A stretch of 64,000 nucleotides of DNA from Orthonyx spaldingii (Eukaryota; Chordata; Aves; Passeriformes; Orthonychidae), in assembly GCA_013397795.1 (NCBI GenBank), contig VZTJ01001391.1:1245349-1309348 (forward strand), written 5' to 3'. The notes beneath the pieces are model-generated. The model was not told the origin of the DNA and ran no database searches. It saw nothing but the letters and a program-made list of their open reading frames with translations. This document shows positions 14,393 through 26,447 of this stretch, piece by piece (position 1 is the stretch's first letter; the number at the start of each line of letters is the position of its first letter). Both the position numbers and the translations under genes were made by a program.

Positions 14393-14431
14393 TTTTTTTT
14401 TTTTGGGGGGGGGAGGGGGGAAGGGAGGAGG
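14393..14431 (+). repeat. T12 followed by G-rich tract, possible G-quadruplex
   Basis: Twelve T are followed by G9, A, G6, AA, GGG and AGGAGG. At least four runs of three G with short loops can be drawn. Confidence 0.85.
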
Positions 14432-15034
14432 TGATTGTTTTTTTAGCTTTTTTGAAATTAGCACCCCAAATGTTAACCCCTTCTTGAGTAAGTTATGATG
14501 TAGTTGTCTATCCACTTTTCTAAAGTACTTTAGTTTGACCATAAAAGTCCATATTTAGTCAGCAAAAATGTCCTAAGGCTCTACACACATTTAAAGTTGT
14601 GTTGTTCTAGGAACCATGCAAACATATGTGAAGGCATGGAATTTCCCCTAAATCACTTGCAATAAGTAAAAAATCCAGTCAAGATAAATCCAGATCAGAG
14701 TATGCAAAGAATTAGTAGAGAACAGGATGTAATCTTAGCCACATCTGTGTACATTAGAATGATTTATTGGTCTGTTTTTCAGTCTGAAATGTAGAAATAA
14801 ATTAAATATGTAGGACATAGCTAGGAATATGTATGGCAAGTTGACAGCCTCCTCAAGCTGTCATTTTTATTAGCTTGGCAAATAATGGAAAGTAAAATTC
14901 TGGGGAAAATTCTTAACTTGTAAGAGGTTGTTTGGATTGTTCTAGAAGTGGCAATTTCCCAGTCATATCTATTTTTTAGATAAAAAAACCTGCTAGTTAT
15001 TCTTCCTTCTAGTCCTTGTAGTATAGATGTGTTT

Positions 15035-15076
15035 ATATGTATGCATGTATGCATGTATATATATGTGCGTGTATAT
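15035..15076 (+). repeat. ATGT/ATGC/AT compound simple repeat
   Basis: Alternating purine-pyrimidine units (ATGTATGCATGTATGCATGT, then ATATAT and GTGCGTGT). Confidence 0.9.
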
Positions 15077-15566
15077 TAAAAAAGTGGTATAATTCTCTTC
15101 AGGGAAAACTCAAATATAAAGTCTTTAAAACTGAAAAAAACCTAATCTCTTGGAGTCTTTTTTTTATGTATGCTCATGCATGATTTGACACCATCCTTCA
15201 CTACTGATAAAGGAATTTCCATAATCTTCTGGAAGTTGCTTTACTTCTTGAGAACCCATTTAACAGAACTGCTTGTTGAGCAGTATCCAAACCCATACAA
15301 TTACCACAAACAGTTTGTTTCAGGAGGGAGTAGAAACGGGTTGCCACAGACCACCTCAGCACTGTGCTGGGTTAGGGACTGGATATTTAGGGGCACCTTC
15401 CCCTGTGGACTCTGTGGGAGAAGCACGTTTGTAGTTGGACACTGATGATGCACGTGCTGATCTCTATAGAGTGAGAGGATTTCTAAGTGCAGCAGGATAG
15501 AAAAAACAACTTTAAAAGAAGAGGGGAAAAAGGACAAATTTTGAAGGAAGATGATATTTAAAAATT

Positions 15567-15610
15567 GATTGAGAGGTGGGGGAAGATTGTAAGATTGAGA
15601 GGTGGGGGAA
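15567..15610 (+). repeat. Short direct repeat (18 bp, 26-bp period)
   Basis: GATTGAGAGGTGGGGGAA occurs exactly at 15567-15584 and 15593-15610. Confidence 0.9.
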
Positions 15611-18600
15611 ATGAGAACTGAAATTCAGGTACTGTTGCTAAACCATAGAGGAGAATGTCACGGAGAGACCAAAATGGATGTAAAAGAGGAACAGCTCAAT
15701 TGCTTTGCCTAAATAGTTACCTACAGTCATTTGACAATCCCTTGAGTGTCTGGGACATCTTTACCAGATGGAAAAATTATAACACATAGACGAAAGGGGA
15801 GACCTAAACCAACATCTGAGTGCCAGACAACATACTCTAATAGCATTAAATGACTCTGGCTGGAAAACAAACTCAGCCCAAATTTTTTTTAGACTGGGAG
15901 TAGAATATGGTTTTGGAGATCTGCAAGGGTCTTGAGATTTTAACTTTGCCTCATTGAGCCTTCTTATTGAATGAAATTGGAGTTGGTAAAACCAACAAGG
16001 ATAAATAAAGCATTCTGCTCTAAAATGCTTATGTTCCCTAATCCTGGGGATGAAGAGTTTCTCTTCCCAAGGCTATCCACAAATGAGAAATAATGCTCAT
16101 TGGTGGAACTGCTCTGTGATATAGTTGCTCAACACCATTACTCCTTGTATTTTCCATGCCTTTCTCCCATTCTCTTAGCCCTAGTTCCTCACTAGTAGTG
16201 ATCCAATCTAGCCTTACTTTACATTTCAGTACTTTGTTCCTTCCTATCTTTTCAGAATAAAATAATTGTTTCTACCTATTTTAGCTAATTGTGTTAACTA
16301 AACTATTTATTTGTTTATTTATTTATCATTCTCTGGAGAATTTACTTGGCACTTGCTGTCTATTTCACTTTTTTTCAGACATTCTATCATGCATTGTGAA
16401 GGTGGGGTTTCAAGAGATTAAACCTGCTTTAGACACTGCTTGTCAGATTTTCCTTCTCTAGGTTAAGAATTGCCTTTTTGCTGTTTGGCTTTTAGGATCA
16501 TGAAGAAAGTTCAAGATGCTAATCCTTCTTCAAACAGTAGTCTATCATTCAGCACTTGCTTGGGTCTCCAGCCTTTATCTTCTTTTTCAGGTCCAGCCAA
16601 GCTGTTCAGTTCAATGTGCAAGACATGCAGGTACACATCACCTTTGCAGCACTTCAGCTCTGTCACATGTCAGGAGCTGATTGTGATCCGAATTATGTGA
16701 GCAGAGGTTTAGGACTGATCCAAACTCTGTCTCTGATAATTCAAAATCCAAACAAAAAATTAACATCAGAACAAATGTAGCCATGGAGACATTTCCTTCC
16801 TTTTTCCACACTGTCTGACACCAGGAGATCTGTAAATTAAAACTCAGTAGCATTGAGAGATGTTGCCTGTACTGATAAAACCAACAGAGAGTACCATGGA
16901 TCACGGCGAAGGCCCATTGATATCAGTATCTGCTGGTATTGGGCCAGATCTCCTACTGTGTTAAGGGCAAAAGAGCCCACACTGTAAGTGTTAGACAATA
17001 CAGGTCATTGGTCCATTTTTTTCTTGTGATTTTCTCAGGCATGATGCCTTCTCCACCCATTTTCTGTTCCAGCAAATGACCTACCACTCAGGATGAATTT
17101 TATGTGATATAAGCCTTTGGTGTATCAGATACTTTCCCATAAACATTCAGTTTTCCAATCTAGAATTTCTAAAGGGAAGTGATTGCAACAAAGCAGAACG
17201 ATATTGAAATCATTATGGGCTCCACATTTCACAATGGCTGAGAATTTACTTGTAAATACTTTGGTTTTACAGAATGAAACTGAGCCTCTTTTGGTTGCCT
17301 ATCCTCATTTGTTTGAAATGAGATCTCCCTTTCACACTGTGCCTCAAAAAATGATAATTAAATATGTCATGCATCTTGCTTCATTTTGGACTACTGGCAC
17401 TCACCTCTGGTTTATGTTGAGAATTTTTGTCTATTTTTGGCATCCATAAGGCAGCATATTGTATCCAACAGCAGATAGGCTAGCTCCAACACATTTCAAG
17501 AGCTGTTGTCTTATTTCCAGGTATTTCTGTTAAAGTCCCTTTAGCTTCCTTCTAACACAAGAAGTATTTTAATATGAAGACAGGTATTTTTACTTCATAA
17601 AAATTTTAAACAGTGAAAGACAAGGGAGGAAGAAACTGGCAAGTAACTGGCTTCCTAAAAATGAATGTGAGATTCAACTGAACTTTATGTGTATTTCAGA
17701 GTGATGGCTTCAAATGTTGTATTTTGTCCCTCCTTCCAAATCTATGTTCTCCCATCTTCCTTATGTGGTTATTTCTAATGTTTTGACCAGACACAATTGA
17801 AATTTAATAGAATTCAGTAATTAACTGACTTTTCATTAGGAATTATTAGAAAACTGGTGGCTTTGGCCAAGACCAAGGACAGCATTTAGGAGTCTCAGAA
17901 GGCTTTGTTTCTCACACACAAAGCAGATCTACAGATATCTGGCCACAGTTCAGAAACGTATAGATGAGAAGGAAAGCTCAAAGCTACTGCTACTTAAATA
18001 TTTATTTATAGCGCTTTCATGGCATTTGTCAAAGAGCAGAAAGTGCTTAGCCCTCCATTTAGCAAATGCCATTAAACCATGTGCTATAAGCATTCCCTCA
18101 GGCAGGGCTATCACACAGACACCTTGGCTGAACTGCCTCACCTTGAATGCTGTAACAGACACAGCAGGCTGCAGGGAAGTGCTCTGAGGGGATATCCTAT
18201 CACACCCATTAGCAATTTTTCTTAAATTGAAAACCTAGTTCAATCCTTGTTGGTCATGGTCAATCTAGGTTGACAGGGCTGGTTTGTTTGAAGTTATTTA
18301 ATATGCTAAGCAAGAAGGATCAGCTTTATGGATAAGATCAGGCAGTTTTATGGGCTTGGGAAGAATTCTCACCACCTTGCTGACCTTTCGCTCAGAAGCT
18401 ATGGTTACATTTCAAATATCTCGCTCCAAATTATTTCCAGTTTTCTGAATTTATTTGTTGAAACATTGCATTCCAGAAATTCTGGTTCCTTGGCATTTAA
18501 GCCATGGGATAACTGGTTTAAGGTGCCTTAATTTGTTTTAGAGAAAAGGTTCCTATAGATTGTATACACCTTTGTCTATAGAATCTCACATTAAAATCAG

Positions 18601-19037
18601 GGTCAGTGGAAAGAAGCAAAAATATTTTTTCAGATTTAAAGCCCACAGAGTTGACAAAGCTCTTTCATTTCCCAGTTCTATGGAAATTCCTCTGTCTTAC
18701 TTGTGCTCATGGAAGGATATATGTGATATTGTTTTCTGTATTAACAAATGACAGTTACTGGTTCACGGGAACCCTTGGTATAATCTTCAGTACTGTGAGT
18801 CCCTGATTCCATACTTCTTAGCCCAGAAAGAGTGGGACAGTTACAACAGGTATGAAAAGGCTTTTTGCTCAGCCTTGCTAAGGCTCCTTCCTACTTCCAG
18901 CTTTTACTTTTTCCCTCCTGCACAATTGTGCATGAATAATACGTGCATCGTGAGGGTGTGTTTCAAAGGAAATGCACTACTTGGCAATCAAGAAGGAAGC
19001 ACATACTGTGCTTAATGATTAGTTGGCATTTCACCAC

Positions 19038-19107
19038 ACATAAATCTATTATGGGATTAAGAATCTATCACAACATAAATCCATTATGGGAATAAAAATC
19101 TCTCACA
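19038..19107 (+). repeat. 35-bp tandem duplication
   Basis: ACATAAATCTATTATGGGAT and the following bases to CTATCACA recur at 19073 with a few changes (ACATAAATCCATTATGGGAA). Two diverged copies, no flanking element recognised. Confidence 0.85.
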
Positions 19108-22100
19108 ATGCCAGCTACAGGAACTGAAATGCGCAGCTGCAGGGAGTACTTGGTGAGCGTTCACACAGCCCCATACAGTCGTGCTGTGATTATAGATACA
19201 TGATCGATTTCCTGAGGCATTCTCTGGGAAAATGAGGTGCAAATGTTTAATTCTGGATTATATTTACAAACAGAGATTAAGGAAATTCTACAGGCAAAAC
19301 TACAGGATAAGTAACAATAATCAGCTTTGTCAATATGCAGACTGAGGCATTAAAACTATTTTTCCTTGCATCTTACACACACAAAAAAAGTGGCTGATGG
19401 TTTGTGAGTCTGAGAGACTGAACCACCCCCACTGACCAACTCTTTTATCCTCACTTAAATGTCTTCCTTAGCTTTTATTTCATTTATAAGTTTTCATTTT
19501 GGATAATTTCTTTTTAAATCTGACATCTAGGTCACTGTGGAAAAAGTCAGAATTATACTTTCTTTTTGGAGTTGTTGTTTGGGAGGGAGGATGTTTTATG
19601 ATATAATAGCTTTTCTCCTGTTCACAAATAATTTCTTGAAGTAAATCTGACCATCTTGTATGCATCTGTTTGTTTCTTCATTCATATACATATAGATGTG
19701 TAAGTTTGCCATTGTTTACATCTGTGCTTAAAGTTATATGAAGTACACAAAAATTTATCTGTTACAGATGATCTGAATGAATCACAGAGTCATTGAGGCT
19801 GGCAGGGTTGTTGGCTTTCTTTGCTGCAGAGGCACTCACAATAAGAGGTTCAAATGTCCCTTCCACCACTACTTCCCTTCCGTGCTAAAGAAAAGAATAA
19901 CTTCCAGCATCTTTTCTCCAGTCCTTCTTGTTGACTGAGTACTAAAGACATCAGCTGTAGTACCTGGAATATCATCCCAAGATATTCTGTTTGTATCATT
20001 ATCATGGGAATTCCCATTACCACCATCAATACTTTGAAAAAAAACCAACATCAGTTATCAATCGTCATTGTTATAGATAATGACATCTTGATGAAAAACA
20101 GACTACATACATATGTTTTACAAGAAGTTCTTCCCCATTCTTCCACTGCATTTTACACCATGCAACAGGCAAGCATCAAGATTGACAGGGTCAGAAAGAG
20201 AAGAAGCAACAGAAAGCCCAGTTTTATATGCTTAAGTTTAAGAAATCTAGAAGAGAGGTGGGTTCTCATGCTCTAGGCCCTGCTCAATATAACATTTGTA
20301 AGCAATGTTAGGAACACCAATGGGAAGCAAAACTATTCCAAAGAAGCAAAATTCAAGTATCTTCTTTAAATTCTGAGTAATTGGACAGGAAATATATGGT
20401 GCACAACGATGAAAAGTTTTCCTTGAGCAAATGTCACTATACAAATTGCATTTCACTATTTAAAAATGCAAACTACCTAAGAGAAATAAGGATGAGATGA
20501 AGACACACAACTGAAACATTTATATTGAGCCTAAAATAAAATATTTTTCCAGATAAAAGTCTCAGCCAAAGTTGCATTTAGTAGAACCTAAAAAGTGTTT
20601 GGGTATGTATTTGTATTGCAATTTTTACATTATACAAAAATTTATATTATTTAATGTAACTTTCATCAAAGTTCAAGGGCTCTAATAATTTGGAAGCCCC
20701 AGCATGTTCATCTTACCCTAAAAGATCTGAAATAGGTCAGAGAAGCCATACACCAAAAATGATGACTTCTCCCCATAGTGTGAAAATAAAATGGGAAATC
20801 TTACAGGTAATAGGAAGGAGAGCAAGCTTTATCAGAACAAGCCTGAAAAGTCGCAAGACAAGATAGCATATTTTGTGACAGATTATGCCATCAATTTCTT
20901 GAAATACAACCACTTTTTTGCCACCATGTCCAGTAAAGCCAGTCCAATTACAATTCTAACTCCTCAGCCACATCTGCTAAAGACCGATTACTTTCTTTTC
21001 AGAAAAACTTGAACCAGAAACATTTAACAGCCAAGAAAGAATGCAGTAGGCATCAAATGGAAGCACTGTTCAATTAATTTCTTAAAATTCCCCACAATGA
21101 ACTTTATTATGTTTCACATTTTCTTCACAGATACAGAAAATCTGAAACAGCAGTTCAGGAAAAACAACATAACAATTTTTGCTTGCCTGTGGTCAGAATA
21201 AAATCTAAGATACAAGAAAAATATTTCACAAATATAACTTTACTGAATATATTTCAAATGTCAGCATGAAAAGTTACTACAAGTCGGACTTGCCTTACTT
21301 AGCAACATGCATTGTAGCAACTTCTAAATCTAACTGTGAAGCAGAAATCTGTTAAGGAAATCACAAGCAAAAAATCTTGCATATAAAGAAAATGACTGGC
21401 CAGTTCATGGATGGATTTGCAATCTGATCATTCTCAAATACTGTATTTGTGTTCTTCACCTTACAGGATAAACCTGCTATTGTACCCTCTCCAGCTCTAG
21501 CATCAGGGCTCAAGACTTCTGCCAGCCTTCATTTCAAGGCATGCTACATTTTTTCCTCTCTGGTAGGAACTGTTTTTCCTATCTAGGAGGAACTGTTTCA
21601 GATGAGAGTTTACGGATTTGGGGAATTTTATTCTGTTTGGGTTCTTTTTAACACCTCTACTATTCAGCTGGCAAGACAGAAAACAGAAGTCTGTTTTCAA
21701 CCAGTAAATGAAACCTACAAGTAAAGGTCCTCTTGTGACTCTGATAAAAAGTTGTAGATTGTCTGCTCGGTGAGCTACAAGCCTCTCTGAGGGGATAAGC
21801 AGATTTATGTCTCACCAATAAAGACCAGGAAAAAAGACTGTAAAGACAAAGAGTTTTGTCCTTCTCACAGCCATTCTGATAGAGTAGAATGAGCATGGGA
21901 GGCAGGACAAAGAAGTTACCCTGTCTCTTGTGATAAATTCAGTACACTGGTTTGGCACATGCCAATATACAGTAGGAAAGATTTTATATGGGTACTTTGT
22001 TAAAATTCAGTATTATCAAAAATGTGTTATTTCTTCAACAACAATGTGACTTACAGCAAGACTTTCTCCTGTATACTTAATATTATAGGATAAGATTGCA

Positions 22101-23217
22101 TTGCGAATACAATAGAGTTACACTGCATTTGGCTTAGTATTAATACTAAATCATGTTGAAGACAGTTATCTCTCAAGAGATCGTTGCTTATTTAACTGAA
22201 GTTTTGCAGGTGGGATCCAAACATATGGTTGGCACTCTGAAAGCCGTTGTTGAAGTCCAGAGGACTTGACAGGCTGAATGGGGTGCCCATATGGGCACAC
22301 TGACAGAAATATCTACAGGTTCAAGCTGACAAGAGAATAATAAAATGCAAGCTGAATTGCCAAAAGCCATTCTCACTCATTTTTTCTTTTTTTTTTTCCC
22401 TTCGGCATGCAGGTTTCACCGTTCTTCCCCAAGAATAAATACAATGTTAGCAGAAAGAATTTGCTGGTTCAGATTCTTGGATAGCAATTCACTTCGATGA
22501 AAACTATTTACCTTGGCAAGAGGTTTTCAGTTTTCCAGCTATCACTAACACATGTAGCCAACATCTAAACCAACAGATACTTTGTTTTAACGGTGCCAAA
22601 AAAAACCCCAAACAACAAATATGTACAAATTAGTTTTGCTCCAAATATCAGTTCACAATACATGATCCCACTGATTTGCATCAGCAGATACCAGCATAAT
22701 GTGTCCCATAAGAAGCAGCAAAATTCTCTTTTCATCCATCAAATGGAAGCATATTTAGCTGTAATTATTCCAAATTATTTTTCTTTATTTAACATCACAC
22801 TGGAGAAACTGGACAGCTTCAAGGAGACAAAAAACAAAGAGTAAGCAAGTTGATGCAGTCTTCATAGAACCTGCCTAGTCTGTCCATGAAGCCAAATGAT
22901 TTGCAACATTGATTGAATGAAAATTTTGCTTCAGGAAAAGAAATCAAAAGACATCTTAATCACTAACTGCAGACCAATTGAGCTCAGATTAGTGCAGTAA
23001 GAAATATCTTTGCTAGTCTACTTGGACTTTCTACAATGTATTCTACTTACAGAAGACAGTTTTGCACTCACTCTATAGCCATTAATATCAAAAAAGAGCC
23101 TTTTAGTATTCAGCAGTTTTGTGAAATCAGTGAAGTCCAAAAAGAGTACAAAGAGAAAAAACCATGAAATCAGAGCAAAGCAAGTCCTCCAGTAATTTAA
23201 GTATTTCTTATATTAAT

Positions 23218-23705
23218 CATAGAATTGCTTAGGTTGGAAAATACCTCTGAGGTCATTGAGTCGAACTGTTAACCCAGTACTGCTGAGTCCATGGCTAAAG
23301 CATGTCCGTAAGTGCCACATCTAAATTTCTTTTAAATACCTCCCATGATGGTGACTCGATCACCTCCCTGGGCAGACTGTTCCAATATTTGACCACCCTT
23401 TCCATGGAGAAGTATTTCCTAATATTCAATCTAAAGTTCCCCCAACACAACTTGAGGCCATTTCTTCTTTTCCTATCCCTTGTTACTTGTGAAAAGAGAC
23501 AAATCCAACCTTGCTACAGCCTCCATTCAAGTAGTTGTAGAGAGCAATAACGTTCTCCCTGGGAATCCTTTCCTCCAGGCTAAACAACTCAGGCTCCCTC
23601 AGCTGCTCCTCACAAGAGTTGTGCTCCAGACTCTTCACCAGCTTCATAGACCTTCTCTGGATACACTCCATCACCTCAAAGTCTTTCTTGCCATGAAGAG
23701 CCTAA
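23218..23705 (-). mobile_element. CR1 LINE 3' fragment, reverse orientation
   Basis: It begins TCATAGAATTGCTTAGGTTG, the reverse complement of a CR1 3' end, and runs back through the 3' UTR into the end of ORF2 (AGACCTTCTCTGGATACACT). Point changes are numerous. It is of the same subfamily as the 38-kb copy. Confidence 0.94.
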
Positions 23706-23887
23706 AATTAAACATAGATGAGAAGATGTCTTCAGTACCATAGTTGTGAGATAATGGTTTATTACAGATTTACTAATACTTTTTGAGATGAAAATGTTTC
23801 AATTTTTTACCTGAAAATAACAGATGGTTGTTAATCAAATGAAAAAATACTTTTTTTTAAATTTTAATGCTTTTTAAAGTAAGAAGT

Positions 23888-24175
23888 CATAGAATAGTAG
23901 AAGCACAGAATCTTAGAATAGTTTGTGTTGGAAGGAACCTCAAAATGCCATTTAGCCCTGTCATGAGCAGGGACATCTTCAACTAGATCATGTTGCTCAG
24001 AGCACCATCCAGCCTGACCTTGAAGGTTTCCAGGATGGGGCATCCATCACCTCTCCGGGCAACCTGGTCCAGTGTTACACCAGACTCATTGTGAAAACTT
24101 GTTCCGTGTATCTAATCTAAATCGACCCTCCTTCAGGTATCATCATTTAAATCTGAGGATGCAAAGACTTTTTGT
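23888..24175 (-). mobile_element. Second CR1 LINE 3' fragment, reverse orientation
   Basis: GTCATAGAATAGTAGAAGCA, then GTTTGTGTTGGAAGGAACCT and ATGAGCAGGGACATCTTCAA are a reversed CR1 3' end of the subfamily with the longer internal UTR. It lies 180 bp from the previous CR1 in the same direction, but the two belong to different subfamilies, so they are separate insertions. Confidence 0.9.
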
Positions 24176-26411
24176 TGTAGTTACCTCTCTTAATGAGACT
24201 CATTCCAAAAGAGCCCTTTCATGTGGACGTGTCACCACTTTAATTCTTTGTTGCACTGGAGCAATGAAGCACCAGAGGGAGCTCCAAGACAGGCTCAAAG
24301 CCAACGCTCCCCAAAAAGCAGATGCTCAGGTTGAACATAACTGTGAGCACAAACTGCTATGGTTGTGACAGTTGTATTTACCTTCAGTGCTGTCTCTCAT
24401 GATTATCACTGGTTTAATCTTTCTGATGTTGATAATACCATAATTTGCAATAGCCACTAGATTTTCTAGTGAAAATACAACTGCCCTGTGCTGCCTCTTC
24501 AGTACTTTGGCAGAAGAGAGCTGAAAGCTGCTGTAGAATCAGGACACGGCTTCCTGGCTGGGAGTTCAGACAACTGCATGATTAAAGATTATTTTGTGCC
24601 TATGCACGAGGCAAACTAAGGCTGAATAAACTGTCTTAATTCACGGGGATTTGCTGGGGGTTTTTTGTTTGCTTGCTTGTTTGGTTTTTTGCTTCAAAAG
24701 GCTTGACTTTGTAATATTAATGTTATCACACCCAAAAGAGTCTGATAGATGTATTTCATTTTAGGAAATGAGCAGATATTTTGTAGGCCAAAACAGATGT
24801 TGAATGCCCAGAAGAGATATTACAAAACATTAGCAACAACTGGACAGTTTCAGTGACATATCACCTGAAGAAAGTAAGCAGATCAACATAAAGGCTTGCT
24901 TTGGTTGTTCTGAAAATTATGAGGTGCAATGCATGAGTAGAAAGCCCCATCTTTGGAATTCAGTCTCCTTGAAGGTGCTCCCACGATCTTTCAGGGTAAA
25001 GAATCAGGATTCTTTCTCTTTTTGCTATGTTTTATGAAATTCTTTGTACAAAGACTTTGTCTCATTTGTACTTCAAATAAAAATGTAATAGCAGTTAGAG
25101 CCTATGGGGAGATGTTCTACAGCAAAGTGAAAGACATAATTCATCGGCAGATGTAATATCTACAGAAATTCATCCTTGGAGACTACTGCATCAGGTGATA
25201 AGATTTTGTGGGGAAGTAGCAACTAGCAATTTTTTAGGCCAAGAGAATTACCACAAGTAATCTTGAAAACCTTGGGGTGAGATTGACATAGCTCACAGAA
25301 GGAACTACTTTACTCCAGCTTATCTCTGTCAGTGGTTAGTACTATACACTGCAATATAAAGGCTCCTAAAAGGTATTCAGGACATAGAATTTCCTCTAGA
25401 GAATTTTTTCCATGGGTTAACAATTGCTTCTCTACACCATGAGAATTTATAGCATTTAACCTATAGAGTTTTAGCTCAGCACTAAACATGGAAGCCGGCA
25501 TCAGCAAATCCTGAATTATTTTCAGTCTTTTATATAAATAGAATTTTACCAATAACATCAGGGGGAGCAGAGAGAGACATTTATCATTATTTTCAATTTT
25601 CAACCAATCATCTTTCAATTCTGTTAGAACATATTAGGGGAAAAGAACTTAAAAGTTGACAAGAAGGCTATACAAGAAACTCAACAGTTCACAATTCTGC
25701 CTTCTAATGGCTTCCCCTCTAAATTTAACAGTTCCAAATTTACTCTTGCATTCTTCAGAAACAAATATCTGAACAAGATTTTAATAATGGCTGCCTCTCT
25801 TATCTTTGTCCAGGTTTTTAGACTCTTCCTCAGGAAACTTCCCTTTCAAATTTCCTTCTTATCTTTTCACTATATGTTTTGCCTGAAAAGTTCCTCCTCA
25901 CCTAAGCTTCTGTGTAAAAGTTTGTTGCTCTGTAACAGCCATTCATTTCATAATGACACTCTCCCAGTTTTATGAATAGCACTTTCAACCAAGGCCTCTG
26001 CACAAAATCAATACTCCACATTCAAAGTTTCCATTTGAGATCGTATCTTTAAAATAAAATGAGATTCACATCTAGACAGACCTCCAACCTAAACAAGCAG
26101 TTTTCCCCTTCTTACAATCTCTCCTAGGTGGTTTTGCTGGTTTTCCTACTCTCTGCCCCTCTCCAGGCATACTAAAACATTCTCCTACACTGCTTCGTGT
26201 TATGTGGCATTCTCTGTAGGCAGCACAGCATGACCCTATCAGCCCTGCCTCCATCCAGGTCTCTCTGGGGATGGCTGCTCATCTACAGGTCTGTACAGGC
26301 ATACGTCACACGTGAATTCCAACTGCCTCTTCTTCATTAAATCCACATTAAACTCATAAAAGAACTGATTTCAATAGACACTAGAATACTAGCATAATAA
26401 TAATAATAATA

Positions 26412-26447
<36 letters not shown>

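Larger units (their letters stand above)
13216..23217. other. Intergenic, 10 kb without gene or large mobile element
   Basis: AT-rich DNA with only the simple repeats and small duplications listed separately. A weak CR1-end-like 30 bp at about 19785 is too short to call. Such a repeat-poor stretch may hold conserved regulatory elements, which needs alignment to see. Confidence 0.65.

Noticed and set aside
19783..19815. Possible CR1 3' end (AATCACAGAGTCATTGAGGCTGGC in part)
   Set aside because: Only about 25 bases agree and the following sequence does not continue as CR1.
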